The notes: a model not told the origin generated them from the sequence alone. DNA of 64,000 nucleotides from Erythroxylum novogranatense (GCA_029891385.1 CM057227.1:62869567-62933566); one strand, 5' to 3'; shown: positions 21,917 through 33,219, numbered from the stretch's first letter. Translations and numbers: made by a program.

Positions 21917-24900
21917 CAAATACTTGTGAATTTAGATAAATATGAAAAGTTGAATTATACAGAAGTATTGAGATAAAAAATTATCTTCATCCTTCCAGCT
22001 GATTTCTTCCTTCTCCCTTCTCTCTTCCTTCTCCCTTCTCCCCCTATTTGTTATTGATCAAAAAATTATTTTCCAATCTGCTTCACCAACTTTTTCAGCA
22101 TCTTCTTAATCTTCTTCATATCTTTATCAAGCTTCGAACATGCTTCTTTAGAGTTGATGATTCATCTGCGGTCGAGTCTTGTCTTAACAACTTGCTTTTC
22201 AACGATAGCCACCGTTGTTGTATAAGCTTCCTTGTTAAAGATATTTGGTTCAATGATTTGCGAAGAGGAGGAGGAACAAATCTGACTTGTTCATTGATAT
22301 CAAGATCATAGGAATCTCTTATTCGTTGAAAAGTGCGTCAAACCATGGCATAGCTTCTGCAATTGAAGTGATCTCCCACAGAGGTCGATTTCGCGAGAAT
22401 GTTACGTATTATAGTAAAACAACATTCGAGTTGCCAATCGAGCGAACAATCTTGACCCATTCGATATTGCCTCCACATGGATCATCTGCTGTGGCCTTAG
22501 TTAGACTTGGTCCCGGATCTTGATACACGCAGATGGACTTACCACTCCTTTTCTCCTTACATGCTTCATCAATCAATTTCTCGACTCTTCAATCGATCGT
22601 GCAGACATGTCATCCAATCTTGGCTCGAGTTGAACTTTCGGTTTAGCTTCTCATAATTGAGTTCAACAAAATTTGGTGGTTGAAGATCGGTACCACCTTG
22701 ATTATTATCTTTGCTCGATTATAGGATAAGAAGTGATCGCTCTCCAAATGGATCTGGTGGATATGGTTCTCTCCCAACTCTCTTGATTGATCATAGAAAT
22801 TTTGTAACCCCTATCCAACAGATGAGAAATGCCATTATCATATTCTGATTTGAAGAATGCTTTGACAAATCTCTTGGGTTTGTCTCGATGATGACCGACT
22901 TGGTCTTCTTCTCCTTTCTTACAACCAATCTATGTTCCCATCTTTCTCTTTGAAAAGTTAAATACTTGGATGGAACATTAGTCATCACACTTACAACTTT
23001 TGAAGTAGCCTTCGTCCCAAAACATGTGTAGCAACTTGTTTATGGACAAGTGTGGACTGAAAAGTAGTAGGAACTATTTCTTCAAAATTGGATTATTAAA
23101 ATTTTGTGAGAATCCTTAATATTACCCTTAACGACTTCCACAATCGCTAAGATGCGACTTCCATATTAACTTCAAAGACATCAACAAAGACTAACAACAC
23201 ATGCGTGATTTTTAGAAATGTCAACAACAGTTTCTTCTAGCCTTGTCTTCTTAGCCTTTGCCTCTGTTGTTGGATTTTCTTCTTTGCTTGCACTCATTTT
23301 CTTTAACCTTGGTGACCTCTTGGATTGAACTTTCTTCTTCTCGTGTTCTTCTACTTTCCTTTTCCTTCATTTCCTTGAGATTGAGTTTACGAAACTTTCT
23401 CGAGGATTGATGATGATGATTTTGTAGCTTTTGATCTCATCGTTCATAATGCTTTGGTTTGCTTGAATCTCTGAAAGATCGGCTTCTTTACGTCGCAGAG
23501 TTTCCTTTGTGGATGGCGTTCTTGCTTGCTTATGAATGTCACTCACCAAAGGTTCCCCTTCCGCTTTAAGTCACTGATTCAAAAATCGAGCAGATCTTGA
23601 CTTCGACTCACGAGAGTGTGATATTCTCTCCTTCATAGAGGATGTCTTGGTTTAGGCTCCCCTCGGTTGTTGCTTTCCTTGATTCTTCGGTCCTTGTTTG
23701 TCCGAAAATCTCGGACCCATTTTGTGTCGATGTAGAATCTATATAACTTCTTACAGATACCTTCCATCGACTCCGACTCCAATCGATTCTGATTCTTTAA
23801 ACATCCTTGTCAACAACATCCCATACGGAGAGTGTTTGTATCCTTTATTGATTTAACCATATATTGATAAATCAAAATGGTAAATCTATTGGTTGGTGAT
23901 TCAGGAGATGAAGGATACATTGTTTATCAAAGTAGTGACTTGATGTCTTGAACTATCCTAGGTAACACACAATCACACAAAAGCAAAAAACAAAACCCTT
24001 GCCTTTGGTACAAGCCAAGAGGCTCTTCTTTCGATTAGGTTGTTCGACCATAAAGTTGACGAGTAACTTCATCTTCGTTCAACTTGACTTAGTCATCCAT
24101 TTCACCATGTTAGTAGGTTGAACTCCACTACTCGGACATTCAAGTGACTCTTTCCAAGAACTCCTTGGTTACTATAACAGGAGTGTTTCTACATACGATC
24201 GATTGTATTATCCACGTTTTAGTATGTTTCGAACTCATAAACTTCTTTGAGATAAACTTGCTCTCGTATTTGAAAGAAGTTTCTCCATCCTGTCGCTATT
24301 ATCTCGGCTCTATATCCATTTGTTCCTTCTTAGATCTTCAAAGTTTACCAATCTTCCCAGTTTGCTCTGGATCAACTCGCAAAATGGGCTTGACATTCAT
24401 CTTGTTGATTACGGTGAATAGGAACTCGCTTGAAGAATTTTCAGAGAGATTTGGAGAGAACTAGCAATTTCGAATTTGTTAGAGATCCCAAACGTCGGTT
24501 TAGGGATTTTATAGCAAATTCTAGAACGATTAATACTTCTCGATGATCGACGACCTTTTTCCTCTAAAATTTTCTTTGTGAAAGAAGTTTTAAGTCTCAA
24601 ACCGTCAACGCCGTTTAACTCCACCGTTTCATTGTCTTTCTTTTGAAAATCGGATGATCAATCTGTTAACTCTGCCGCCTCTTTACATCTTTGTCTTTAA
24701 AAATCGGATGAATGATCCGTTAACTCCTCCGTCTATCTGTTTCTTCTTTGCGAAAAACCGGATGATTGGTCCGTTAACTCCTCCGTCTATCTATTTCTTC
24801 TTTGCGAAAACCGGATGATTGGTCCGTTAACTCCTCCGTCTATCTGCTTCTTCTTTGCGAAAAACCGGATAATTGGTGCATTAACATCACCATATTGAGG
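21917..24900 (-). pseudogene. Extra 3' region of the SIRE-like element, degenerate
   Basis: About 3 kb lie between RNase H and the 3' LTR, where SIRE-type elements carry an additional frame (often called env-like). The minus-strand translation is broken throughout. At 23853-23797 it reads 'INKGYKHSPYGMLLTRMF', which resembles the 'LPYGMVLTRIF' signature of the 'putative plant transposon protein' domain found in such plant elements. Near 24624-24409 a 71-residue frame is basic and serine-rich. A direct repeat of about 65 bp, 'CGGATGATTGGTCCGTTAAC' and flank, occurs three to four times at 24645-24885. Function is unknown; the domain call is tentative. Confidence 0.45.
24645..24885. repeat. Tandem repeats of about 65 bp in the extra 3' region
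   Basis: The unit 'ccggatgattggtccgttaa' plus 'ctcctccgtctatctgtttc' and 'ttctttgcgaaaa' appears three times almost unchanged from about 24710. A more divergent copy ends the run on the left at about 24650. Confidence 0.85.
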
Positions 24901-24926
24901 TTCGCGTCGATTTCTTTAAGCGATCT

Positions 24927-25690
24927 TCACTTGGTGGTTTTGTGAAGATATCGCCCACTGAAATTTCGTTTCCACGAATTGTAGATGACAACTTTCTTCC
25001 GAGCGTAATCTCTCAAGAAATGATGTCTAACTTCAATGTGCTTCACCCTTGAATGTTGAATTGGATTCATTGACAAGTGATGGCGCCGGTGTTGTCGCGA
25101 TATATTGGAATCTCTTCCTCTTGTATTGAGTAGTCCTCCAATTGATACTTGATCCACGATAATTGTGAACAACAACTTGCGGCGGACATATATTGACTTT
25201 GCGGTTGATAATGCAATCGAGCTTTGTCTCTTGCTTGACCATGACACGAGTTTGGTCCAAGGTAGTGACAACCACCACTCGTGCTCTTCCTTTCAATCCT
25301 ATCACCGGCATAGTCAAGATCGCAATATCCATTCAACTGAAATCTTTACCTTTCTCATACATTAAGCAAAGATCGGTAGTACTGCGAGATATCTCAAAAT
25401 TCGTTTCTGACTATGTAATGAGATTCTCTAGGATCGACTGAAACCTTGCACACAAGCATACATGAATAGAATGTCGGTCTACTTGCGTAAGATAAAGCAA
25501 AGAACCAATCATCCTCTAAATAGGGTTTGATCCACCTTCTTACCACTTTCGTCTTTCGACAACAAATTTGAAGGATGCATCGGTGTAGACATACTTTTAA
25601 CATTTGCACATATCAAATTTAGACAACAATTCTTTGACATATTTTTGTTGATGGATAAAATCTTATTTTTTGAGCAACCGATTTTACTAC
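24927..25690 (-). pseudogene. Copia RT C-terminus and RNase H (SIRE-like), broken
   Basis: Minus-strand reading starts at about 25680 with 'DFIHQQKYVKELLSKFDMC'. It continues through a frameshifted stretch with 'MIGSLLYLT', then 25336-25067 gives 'GYCDLDYAGDRIERKSTSGG', 'CHYLGPNSC' and 'YRDNTGAI'. It ends with 'NPIQHSRVKHIEVRHHFLRD' near 25090-25010. This is the end of copia pol with RNase H. The order and the 'HSRVKHIEVRHHFLRD' wording fit the SIRE lineage. The RT catalytic Y-V-D-D region is absent. Confidence 0.85.
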
Positions 25691-25779
25691 GTAATCTTTG
25701 GGCTTATTTTAGTAAACCTAATCCAGTTTATCCCTCGGATATACATATTCTCCTATCATTTCATTCATCTTTTTGTACT

Positions 25780-27148
25780 ATCTAAATTTAGCTAGATCAA
25801 TTGAGAGATTATTAATTCTCGATTTCAATTGATTAATCTCTTGAATCTATCTACAACTTTGTTGTTATTCAATTCCTCAACTTGCTTTCTCAAACTTATA
25901 TTCTCACTCTCTATCTCATGAGTATGTTTGAGGTTTTCTACATATTTCTTCTTCAACGGCTTATCTTGTTTTGAAATAGCATGAGAATCCTCTAACAATT
26001 CTAAATATGCATCTTGTATATCATTATAGTGGAAGTTACCTCCTCATCACTTTCTTCTTCACTACCGGACATATGTTAGCATGTTACGGCGCTTGTGAGC
26101 TTGTATCGATTACGATGAATCCAGATCTTCCCACGTTGCCATCATGCTTTTCTTGTTATCTCTACTCCTTCGGGTTGTCTTTTCAACATTGGACACTTGG
26201 ACTTGTAATGTCCCGCTTCTTGCATTCATAACGGTAATGGATGCTTTATCGACTTTTCATCGTCTTTGTCATTGTTCCTTCTAAATGTTGAATTTCCTTT
26301 GGACTTCTTTTCCACATTCTTCTTATCTTTCTTGAAATGAAAGATAGCTCATCGTCTTCATCACTTGATTGATTCGACTTCTTGGAATCATCATCCTTTG
26401 CTTCTTCAATCTTTAACGCCTTTGATGTATTCCTTTTGTTTTCTTCTTCGGATTTTGTGATTCTTTTGACTTGCTTTGAGCGCTATGGACTTCTCCTTTT
26501 GGGCTTATCTTCCGCATCAAGCTCTACTTGTGTATCTTCAACGATCCAAGCAATTCATCAAGCTTGATGACGCTTAGGTCTTTGGCTTCTTATGCGGCTT
26601 ACTTTGGGTATCCATCTTTTGGCGACTCCTCAAAATCTTTCGAACATGGTCTTGGTCTGTATGCGTTCTTCCAAGAGCTTTTAGCTCATTAACAATTGTT
26701 TGGAATCTTCCAAACATTTGATCAATGGTCTCTTCTTCTTTCATCTTGAATAACTCGTCTTGATGCACCAAAATGCTTATCTTGGACTCCTTCACTTGAT
26801 TTGTTCCTTCATGTGCAATTGATAATGTATCCCACATTTCTTTGGCGATGTCGCATCCATGCACTTTGTCATACTCGCTTCGCTTCAATGCACAACTCAA
26901 GAAAAATTTCGCTTTGGAGTTTAGTTGAAATCTTGCTTTACGCTTTCATTGTCCATCTTTCTCGTGGAATTGGATTTTATCATCATCTTCGGTGTGTAAG
27001 GTCCATTCTCGATGATGTCCCAAAGGTCAATATGAGTAGACTCGATAAACAATCTCATCCGATCCTTCCAATAGTGGTAGTCTTCACCATTGAATCTTGG
27101 AGGTCCGGTGGTGAGGCTCATTCGCAATATCGTGTGTGATTCCACCAT
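25780..27148 (-). pseudogene. Copia gag (SIRE-like), broken
   Basis: The start is the ATG at 27148-27146. The N-terminus includes 'GPPRFNGEDYHYWKDRMRLF' and 'IESTHIDLWDIIENGPY'. Frame 26900-26574 continues with 'DIAKEMWDTLSIAHEGTNQV' and 'QMFGRFQTIVNELKALGR'. A zinc-knuckle remnant (C-Y-E-C then a frameshifted H and C) is at about 26235-26185. At about 26010-25790 a low-quality frame reads as a glutamate/lysine-rich coiled coil such as 'KYVENLKHTHEIES', usual for the gag C-terminus of this lineage. Small indels break the frame. Confidence 0.85.
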
Positions 27149-27187
27149 TTTCTTTAGTTCACACTTTATTAGAGTGATTCTTGAACA

Positions 27188-27205
27188 CCTTGCTTTGATA
27201 CCAAT
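27188..27205 (-). promoter_or_regulatory. Primer-binding site of the SIRE-like element
   Basis: The minus strand reads ATTGGTATCAAAGCAAGG directly after the LTR end TTTACTTCA. This is complementary to initiator Met-tRNA with the usual TGGTATCA core. Confidence 0.9.
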
Positions 27206-28301
27206 TGAAGTAAATCACACGTTAATATATTGAGTAATAATATGACCAAGATACACAAGAAGGGGGTTGAATTGTGATAAACTTTTCTTTAATCCTTCAA
27301 TAACACTTGCTTTGTTCTTTCGTAAAACTTATCGTAAATCAATTCTTAACTAGTTTGAAAACTTTGTTAATAATGAAAACTACGATTTAAGAAAAGTAAG
27401 AGTTAGAGAGAAACACAACAATTTTATCTGGTTCACCCCAAACCGTGGGCTACGTCCGATCCTCGATATTCTTCCGAGATTTTCACTATCTCCAAACTGA
27501 TTACAAGTATTCTTTAGATGAGCCTCTTGAGTCTCTTAACAAAGAAGTATTCTTTTACTCTTAGCCTCTTGAGTTATCTCAGAGCACTTTTTCAAAATGA
27601 AAACTCGATAAAGAGCTTTTACAAAGAGTTGCTCTTCACAATATACACTCGAAAATAGTTTGCAATTTTTTCTCGAGATAGATGATATTGAATACGAGTT
27701 TCATTCACTTTTGCCAAAGTTATTTCTTCTTCAATCTCGACTCTTATTTATAGTTGGAACTTCAACTGTTTCTTGACTATCTGCTTCTTGAATCTTTAAA
27801 GCGGTTATTCGGTTTAGCTCATGTAACCGTCTTAAGCGATGTTTCTTTCTTCCGTCTTATTTTCGTATAAATGCCTTTTTGTCTTAAAAAAGCTTAAAGC
27901 CTTTTTGTATCGCCTGCTTTTCTTCCGCCTCGCTTTTTGTTTAGTTTGTTTTTCTTCCGTCGCTTTTCTTAGTACCTTTTTTTTTAAATACATTTTTCTT
28001 TAAATGCTTTTTGTTTCGTATGTTTTCTTCCGTACCTTTTCTTAATCGCTTTTTGTTTAAATCTGCTTTTCTTCCGCTCGCTTTTGTTTAAATCTTTTTC
28101 TTCCGTCTATTTCTCTTTAAATGCCTTTTGTATCGTCTCGCTTTTCTTAGTCTGCTTTTCTTCCGATCCTTTTCTTTCCATCTGTTTTCTTTAAATGCCT
28201 TTTGTATCGCCTCGCTTTTCTTCCGTCTGTTTTTCTTACGTATATTTCTCTTTGTTTATTATCAAAATTATTTAATACGTGAAGTCTGGTTTGACTTAAC
28301 A
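27206..28301 (-). repeat. 5' LTR of the SIRE-like element (1096 bp)
   Basis: Partner of 20857-21894. The TATA-like sequence on the minus strand is at about 27753-27742. A U3 repeat field lies at about 27890-28240. It abuts the ACTAT duplication at 28302-28306. Confidence 0.93.
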
Positions 28302-28306
28302 ACTAT

Positions 28307-29670
28307 GACTATATGGAATGATTTAGGGTAATTCATCAATCACATTGAATTTATACCTAAAATCATCCATCATCCATCCTTTGCATGTTATAAGTTGACT
28401 TGTGTATGTATAAGTCGACTTATGCCTCTGTAATAAGTCGACTTATGCATGTGTAAGTCGACTTATGCAGCTGTACACGAACAAGTCGACTTGTACCATT
28501 GTGCAAGTCGACTTATCGTCTGATGCAACAAACAAGTCGAGTTATGAGCGTATAAGTCGACTTGTGCGATTGAAATTGCTATCTTAATTGGCTAATTTCT
28601 CAATTCAGTATAGTTCAAATTCACAATACCAAGTCTAATACACTTTACCTTGATGTACCAATGAAACACTTTCATTGTTGCTTACCATATATAGTCAAAC
28701 TATATATGAAGAATTTGAAATCGGTGAATATCTCATTATTCACTTGGATTTCCAAATAATTCGAGAATATCAAATTATCAACCTAAGTATCTCTAGGTAG
28801 TCTACACTTTATCAAGACTACTTGACCTTTGGTCACAAAATTTGTGACGCCAAAACAATCAAGATAAGGGAATATACTAACGAGGCGCTAATGAGACACA
28901 TTTGACATCCGAAAATTATTTGGAAACCTAATTTCAAAAAATTCATTTAGGAAAGTATACAACATCAATGTAACACATTTTTAATCACATTAAAAATGAT
29001 CCAAGGCATTGGAACTGAAATCTACACAATTTCTTAGTTCAAACAAAACAACTCCAGCAATTTTCTCAAAACTGCCAAGTTCTATGTTTTGCTTGAAAAA
29101 CCCATTGAAACAATTTCAATAAATTCTGATAAAATTACAGAGGTCACTACATGTTCCCAACATGCTCCATGAAGTTTTTCAGGATTTATTTCCATCAAAA
29201 ACTCATTCCACCTCAACAACAAAGCCAATGCAAAATCTGTGTTCCTTAACACAGCTATTCCCAGCAGCACACAATAAATTCTCAAATAAATAGTAAATCA
29301 CCTCAAAAATATTTTTCCATCCACATAGACATTCATAAACATCTTAGGGACATGTAGGTGAAAGAAGATCTAAAAAATCATTTTTATACAATTTATTATC
29401 AAATTTATAAGCATGCCTATTCAGTGAATGTGCACAAAGACAGCACCCAGCACATTAGGGAATAAATTAGCAAAACCATATCAAATCACATTGATAAATT
29501 CCGGGCTTCCACAGACATATGCAACAACATCTTGTGAACATATCTGGGCAAGAAAATTTCAAAAACTATATCTCATACTGAATTCGAAATTCAACACATA
29601 CAACATGCATCATCATCACAAGCTATAGCAACTCCGACCTAGTCATGGTTTCGTTGTTATATACGACACA
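28307..29670 (-). other. Angela-like 5' leader, part next to the 5' LTR
   Basis: This is the continuation of the leader at 20158-20851 on the far side of the nested element. No convincing reading frame was found; a 67-codon frame at 29082-29285 resembles nothing known. It contains an array of SalI-type palindromes at 28392-28563. Confidence 0.6.
28392..28563. repeat. Array of eight AAGTCGACTT palindromes
   Basis: Perfect copies of the 10-bp palindrome AAGTCGACTT start at 28412, 28435, 28455, 28483, 28505 and 28554. One-base variants start at 28392 (AAGTTGACTT) and 28534 (AAGTCGAGTT). Start-to-start spacing is 20-29 bp with partly conserved 'atgc' or 'gtg' spacers. Confidence 0.95.
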
Positions 29671-29688
29671 AGTGGCTCTGATACTACT
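29671..29688 (-). promoter_or_regulatory. Primer-binding site of the Angela-like element
   Basis: The minus strand reads GTAGTATCAGAGCCACTT directly after the 5' LTR end CTACA. It matches the copia Met-tRNA site TGGTATCAGAGCC except near its first bases. Confidence 0.88.
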
Positions 29689-31520
29689 GTAGGAAAATCC
29701 CGGTGTGAGCATCACATACCCACGGTGCGGAAAACAAAAATTTTTATTCCGGGACCTTCCCGAAAGCCAGGATCCATGTGTATATATATAACAAACTCGA
29801 ACCGAACGACCAAAGGAGACCGTCTCTAACGGTATCCACGCAGAGATCGGAGAACCTAACCGGGACAAACCCTTTGACCCGGGAATAGCTAGAACAAATT
29901 AAAGACTGTTAGATCTTACCTTTATTCTATGGAGAGCTTGGAAAAACGATGGAAGAGATGAAACTTGCTTGAAGATGAAGCTAATGGAAAATGATGATCG
30001 ATGATTGAAAGCTTTGGAGAAGAACCCTTTCTTTTCCCTTTCAAGACTCACGAAGATCACCTTCTAACCTTTAGAATTTTTGGTTTCTAAAACCTCTTAT
30101 TGTCATCCACGATCATCATCAACTTTCATTAGCTTTTTGTCCTTTAGTAAACTTGTCTTTAACATTTAAAGGCATTAAATGTTAAAGGATGAGTCATCAA
30201 AGTTAAAGGAAGCTTCTCCCATCCACGTATTCAACATATATTAATTAATTAATTAATTAATTAATTAATTATATATGTATATATATTACTGAAGTAGTCC
30301 AGTCACACTGGGGTCGGTCCTACCGGGTCCCGGTATGGGAAAAACCCCCGGAAACCTTTTTCAGCAATATCGATGTCGCGATCTCATCGGGACATATCTC
30401 GATCTCATCGGGATCCAATTAATCTGTTGCTCTCCATATATTGGAACTCATCCAAAACTATTTTACGAGTTCTCGAGACACTCTTATCGTGTGACCCATT
30501 AGGTTCCGGTTATGTTGGCCACTTAGATTAACACTTAATCTAAGCAAGTCATGAGCGGTATCTAGAACACATCATGACCCCAATTGATCGGAAAGTAATT
30601 GGTTTGACGAATGAATATATATTCATCATGGACCATATCACGAACCCTTCCATAGACAATTCTGTGCAATTCGTCCTTTCACCATCCTATACCCCACTTG
30701 GTTATGAGTATGGGCAATGTGTCAACTCTCACTAGGTCGACTACGTCAAATCTAGTCAGTGATTTCGCTTCTTGTCACGGGACTCATTACTTTATATGTC
30801 ATCAAGACACTCTTCACGACATACATACTCCGACCAGAGATTTCTAAGTAATGACCACGACAAGAGGCCATGGGTATCTTCTTCTACTATCACGAAGTGG
30901 TGAATCCTCTATTGGCTACTCAATTACCTTGAATACCTCAAACTGCACCCAAGCACCACCCTATGAGTGACCTCGTAAGGCAACAAGGAATGGAGTCAAA
31001 GACGTAATCAAGATCAAGATATCCTCGAGCACCTCAAGTCTAAGGATACTTGCACTATCTATGATGAGATTATCACCGACATTAGAATAGGACATCCATG
31101 TGATGATCTCATGGCGGTCATCCAATGTACTTACTACCTCTAGTAAGCATCCACATCTCAACCCTAAATATCTCATATTTACGGTTTACGAGATCCACCG
31201 CTTGATCAAATCAAGGAGCATGAGATGTCTTAGTCTTTCCGGATTCTGATGTCCGGTCTCGGTAATCCTATGACTAGGGATAATTTAGATAATGACATAA
31301 TTGCACATGATAGGAATCTCAGTAGTGTGATCATCATAATTTCCTTCATGCTATGTCATATATCATGGACTTCATTAATTTGATTACAGATCTATATCAG
31401 TTCATAAATAATGAACAACAAATTAATGAAATATGTCTTTCTTTATTTATTTATAAAGACTGTACACAAATTTGTACAAAATGCGCTAAAGGCGATTGCC
31501 TTTAGGGCACTACTCTAACA
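29689..31520 (-). repeat. 5' LTR of the Angela-like element (1832 bp)
   Basis: Partner of 14395-16252, differing by scattered short indels and substitutions. It carries (TTAA)n at 30241-30270 where the other LTR has (AT)n. Its outer end CTCTAACA abuts the AGTGT duplication at 31521-31525. Confidence 0.95.
30241..30270. repeat. (TTAA)n microsatellite in the Angela 5' LTR
   Basis: Seven and a half TTAA units are followed by a short ATATATGTATATATAT stretch. Confidence 0.9.
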
Positions 31521-31525
31521 AGTGT

Positions 31526-32160
31526 CACCATAAAGTCGAAGGGATTTAAATTAAACATGACTAGATTGAGCACTTATAATAAAAATTTTCGGGTTATAGG
31601 AAGGCATTTGATGTGGAAATAAAGATTGATTCAAAAGTTATACTATTAAAAAAAATGTTTTAAGTACCTTAGATCCATCATTTAATGCAACAACAAGATA
31701 GATGAACATATAGTTCATCGTATTAAATTAGGGTGATTTAAATGGAAGGGTGCATCACAAGTTTTATGTGACATGAGGATACCACTCAAGCTAGAAGATA
31801 AATTATACTATTTAACAATTAGGTCGACCATGCTTTATGAGGCAAAGTGTTGGCTCATTAAACAGGTGCAAAGTCAAAAGTTAATGATGACATAGATGAG
31901 GATGCTTTATTAGATATGTGATTTTACAAGAAAAGATACGGTTATAAATGTAGTGGTAGAAGACAAATTGAGGGTAACTAACATTGATGGTAAATTAAGG
32001 GAGTAACGACTTAGGTGGTGCAGACATGTTAAGAAGAAATATCCTAATGTGCTAATAAGAAAATGGGAGAAGATTGTCCTTATGGACTGTAAATGAAAAG
32101 GAGGAAGATCTAAAAAGAATTGAGGGGAGGCGATAAAAAATGTTATACTCTAATAGAACT
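31526..32160 (+). pseudogene. LINE reverse transcriptase fragment, right half
   Basis: After the second AGTGT the LINE frame resumes in phase with 'TIKSKGFKLNMTRL'. It continues over frameshifts with 'KYLRSII', 'IDEHIVHRIKLG', 'GASQVLCDMRIPLKLEDKLY', 'TIRSTMLYEAKCWLIK' and 'LRWCRHVKKKYPNVLIRK'. This is the RT thumb and C-terminal region of a plant LINE/RTE-type element. A usual segment between the catalytic box and 'SKGF' is short here, which suggests a small deletion before the insertion. Stops show the LINE was dead or decayed. Confidence 0.8.
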
Positions 32161-33219
32161 TGTCGAATACTTGATCTTCAATAAAAAACTTTGGCGAATT
32201 AGGACACGATAATAGGATATTAAGTAAATGCTCTTACTTAAAGATGTCCTTCTTTTTTCATAAGTTTTTGGGACCTTTTTCTAATTATTGTGTCTTGTAT
32301 TTATTTTTAGTGCTTCCCCCAAGTCATTTTAGTTAAGTTTTTTTTCTTTTTAAATTGCTTGTTTATGTTGTTTATTTATTTGTCCTCTTTCTTATTTGTA
32401 TATCTTTTACTTAATTTATCTTTTATCTTTTACTTTTTATATTTATTTTATTATTTATTATGTATTTTTACTTTAATTTTATTATATATTTTACTTTGTT
32501 CTTTTTGTTTATTATTTATTAATGTTTATTATAATTTTTTAGTATTTTTTATTTTATTTTTATTTTGAGTATTATTGTTATTATTTTTATCTCTTTATCT
32601 TTATATTTTAGATTGTGAATTTCTTCATTCTTATTCTATTTTATTATTTTTGATGTAGTTATTTGTGTATATTTTTAGTTTTGTCCTTTTCAAATCGTAT
32701 TTCAAAATTGTTTTCTTTTTATCTTTTCTCCTTTCTTATGAGTCTATCGAAAATAATATCTCTACTAATTAGGAGGAAGGTTCTCAACTTTGTCAAACTT
32801 GTGATTTAGTGAGATTTTTATTAGGGTATTATGATTGTTGTTATTTTTGGTGTTGAAGACGTTGCTAAAAGACTCACAATTTTTTCCTTTGTATTTATTT
32901 TATGTTTTGATTTAAATAATTAGTTTAAGTTTTACAATTACTAATTGATAAAAATTAAATCCCTTGTATGAGCACCAAGAGGGCTTATATGGCGTGTATA
33001 TGTTATATAAATTTTCATATTTAAAAGTTAAATCACATGTTATACAAAGTACCTAATTCACGAACACCATGGAAACCAAATGTGTGTCGTACTTTACACG
33101 AAATATATGAACAAATAGACATCGCACACCATAAAAATTTAAAAGATAGAAAGCTAAAACGAAAAGAAAACTAGGAACGACCTAATTAATTTTCCGGGAT
33201 TTTTGAGTCTGGCGCCAAC
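32161..33219. other. Intergenic AT-rich DNA upstream of the EAF6-like gene
   Basis: Positions 32330-32720 are very T-rich on the + strand. No coding region is supported. The last few hundred bases must hold the promoter and 5' UTR of the gene starting at 33220, but I see no clear TATA box at a fixed distance. 'TTTCCGGGA' at 33190-33199 is just upstream of the start codon. Confidence 0.5.

Larger units (their letters stand above)
20857..28301 (-). mobile_element. SIRE-like Ty1/copia retrotransposon, internally deleted, nested in the Angela-like element
   Basis: Direct LTRs (20857-21894 and 27206-28301) begin TGAAGTAAATCACACG and end TTTGACTTAACA. A perfect 5-bp duplication ACTAT flanks the unit (20852-20856 and 28302-28306). 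Minus-strand orientation is shown by the primer site next to the 27206 LTR and by the purine tract next to the 21894 LTR. Gag is present, but protease, integrase and the N-terminal part of RT are missing. An extra region lies between pol and the 3' LTR, as in SIRE-type elements. It cannot move by itself. Confidence 0.92.
14395..31520 (-). mobile_element. Angela-like Ty1/copia retrotransposon, interrupted by a nested element
   Basis: Two direct LTRs (14395-16252 and 29689-31520) begin TGTAGG and end CTCTAACA. A 5-bp duplication AGTGT flanks the whole unit (14390-14394 and 31521-31525). The coding strand is minus: the Met-tRNA primer site abuts the 29689 LTR and the polypurine tract abuts the 16252 LTR. 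Gag, protease, integrase, RT and RNase H follow in copia order, and the RNase H wording ('ADSTTEAEYIAASEAAKEAV') fits the Angela lineage. Without the nested SIRE-like insert the element would be about 9.7 kb. Frameshifts break it, but the flanking duplication is perfect. Confidence 0.92.

Noticed and set aside
22048..24464. Plus-strand frames of 78-106 codons
   Set aside because: They are antisense to the SIRE-like element and have no family resemblance; the element codes on the minus strand.
28392..28563. CRISPR-like array
   Set aside because: Repeats are only 10 bp, palindromic and variably spaced, inside a plant retroelement leader.
32359..32568. Membrane-protein-like frame of 69 codons
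   Set aside because: It is hydrophobic only because the DNA is T-rich; no start context or family match.
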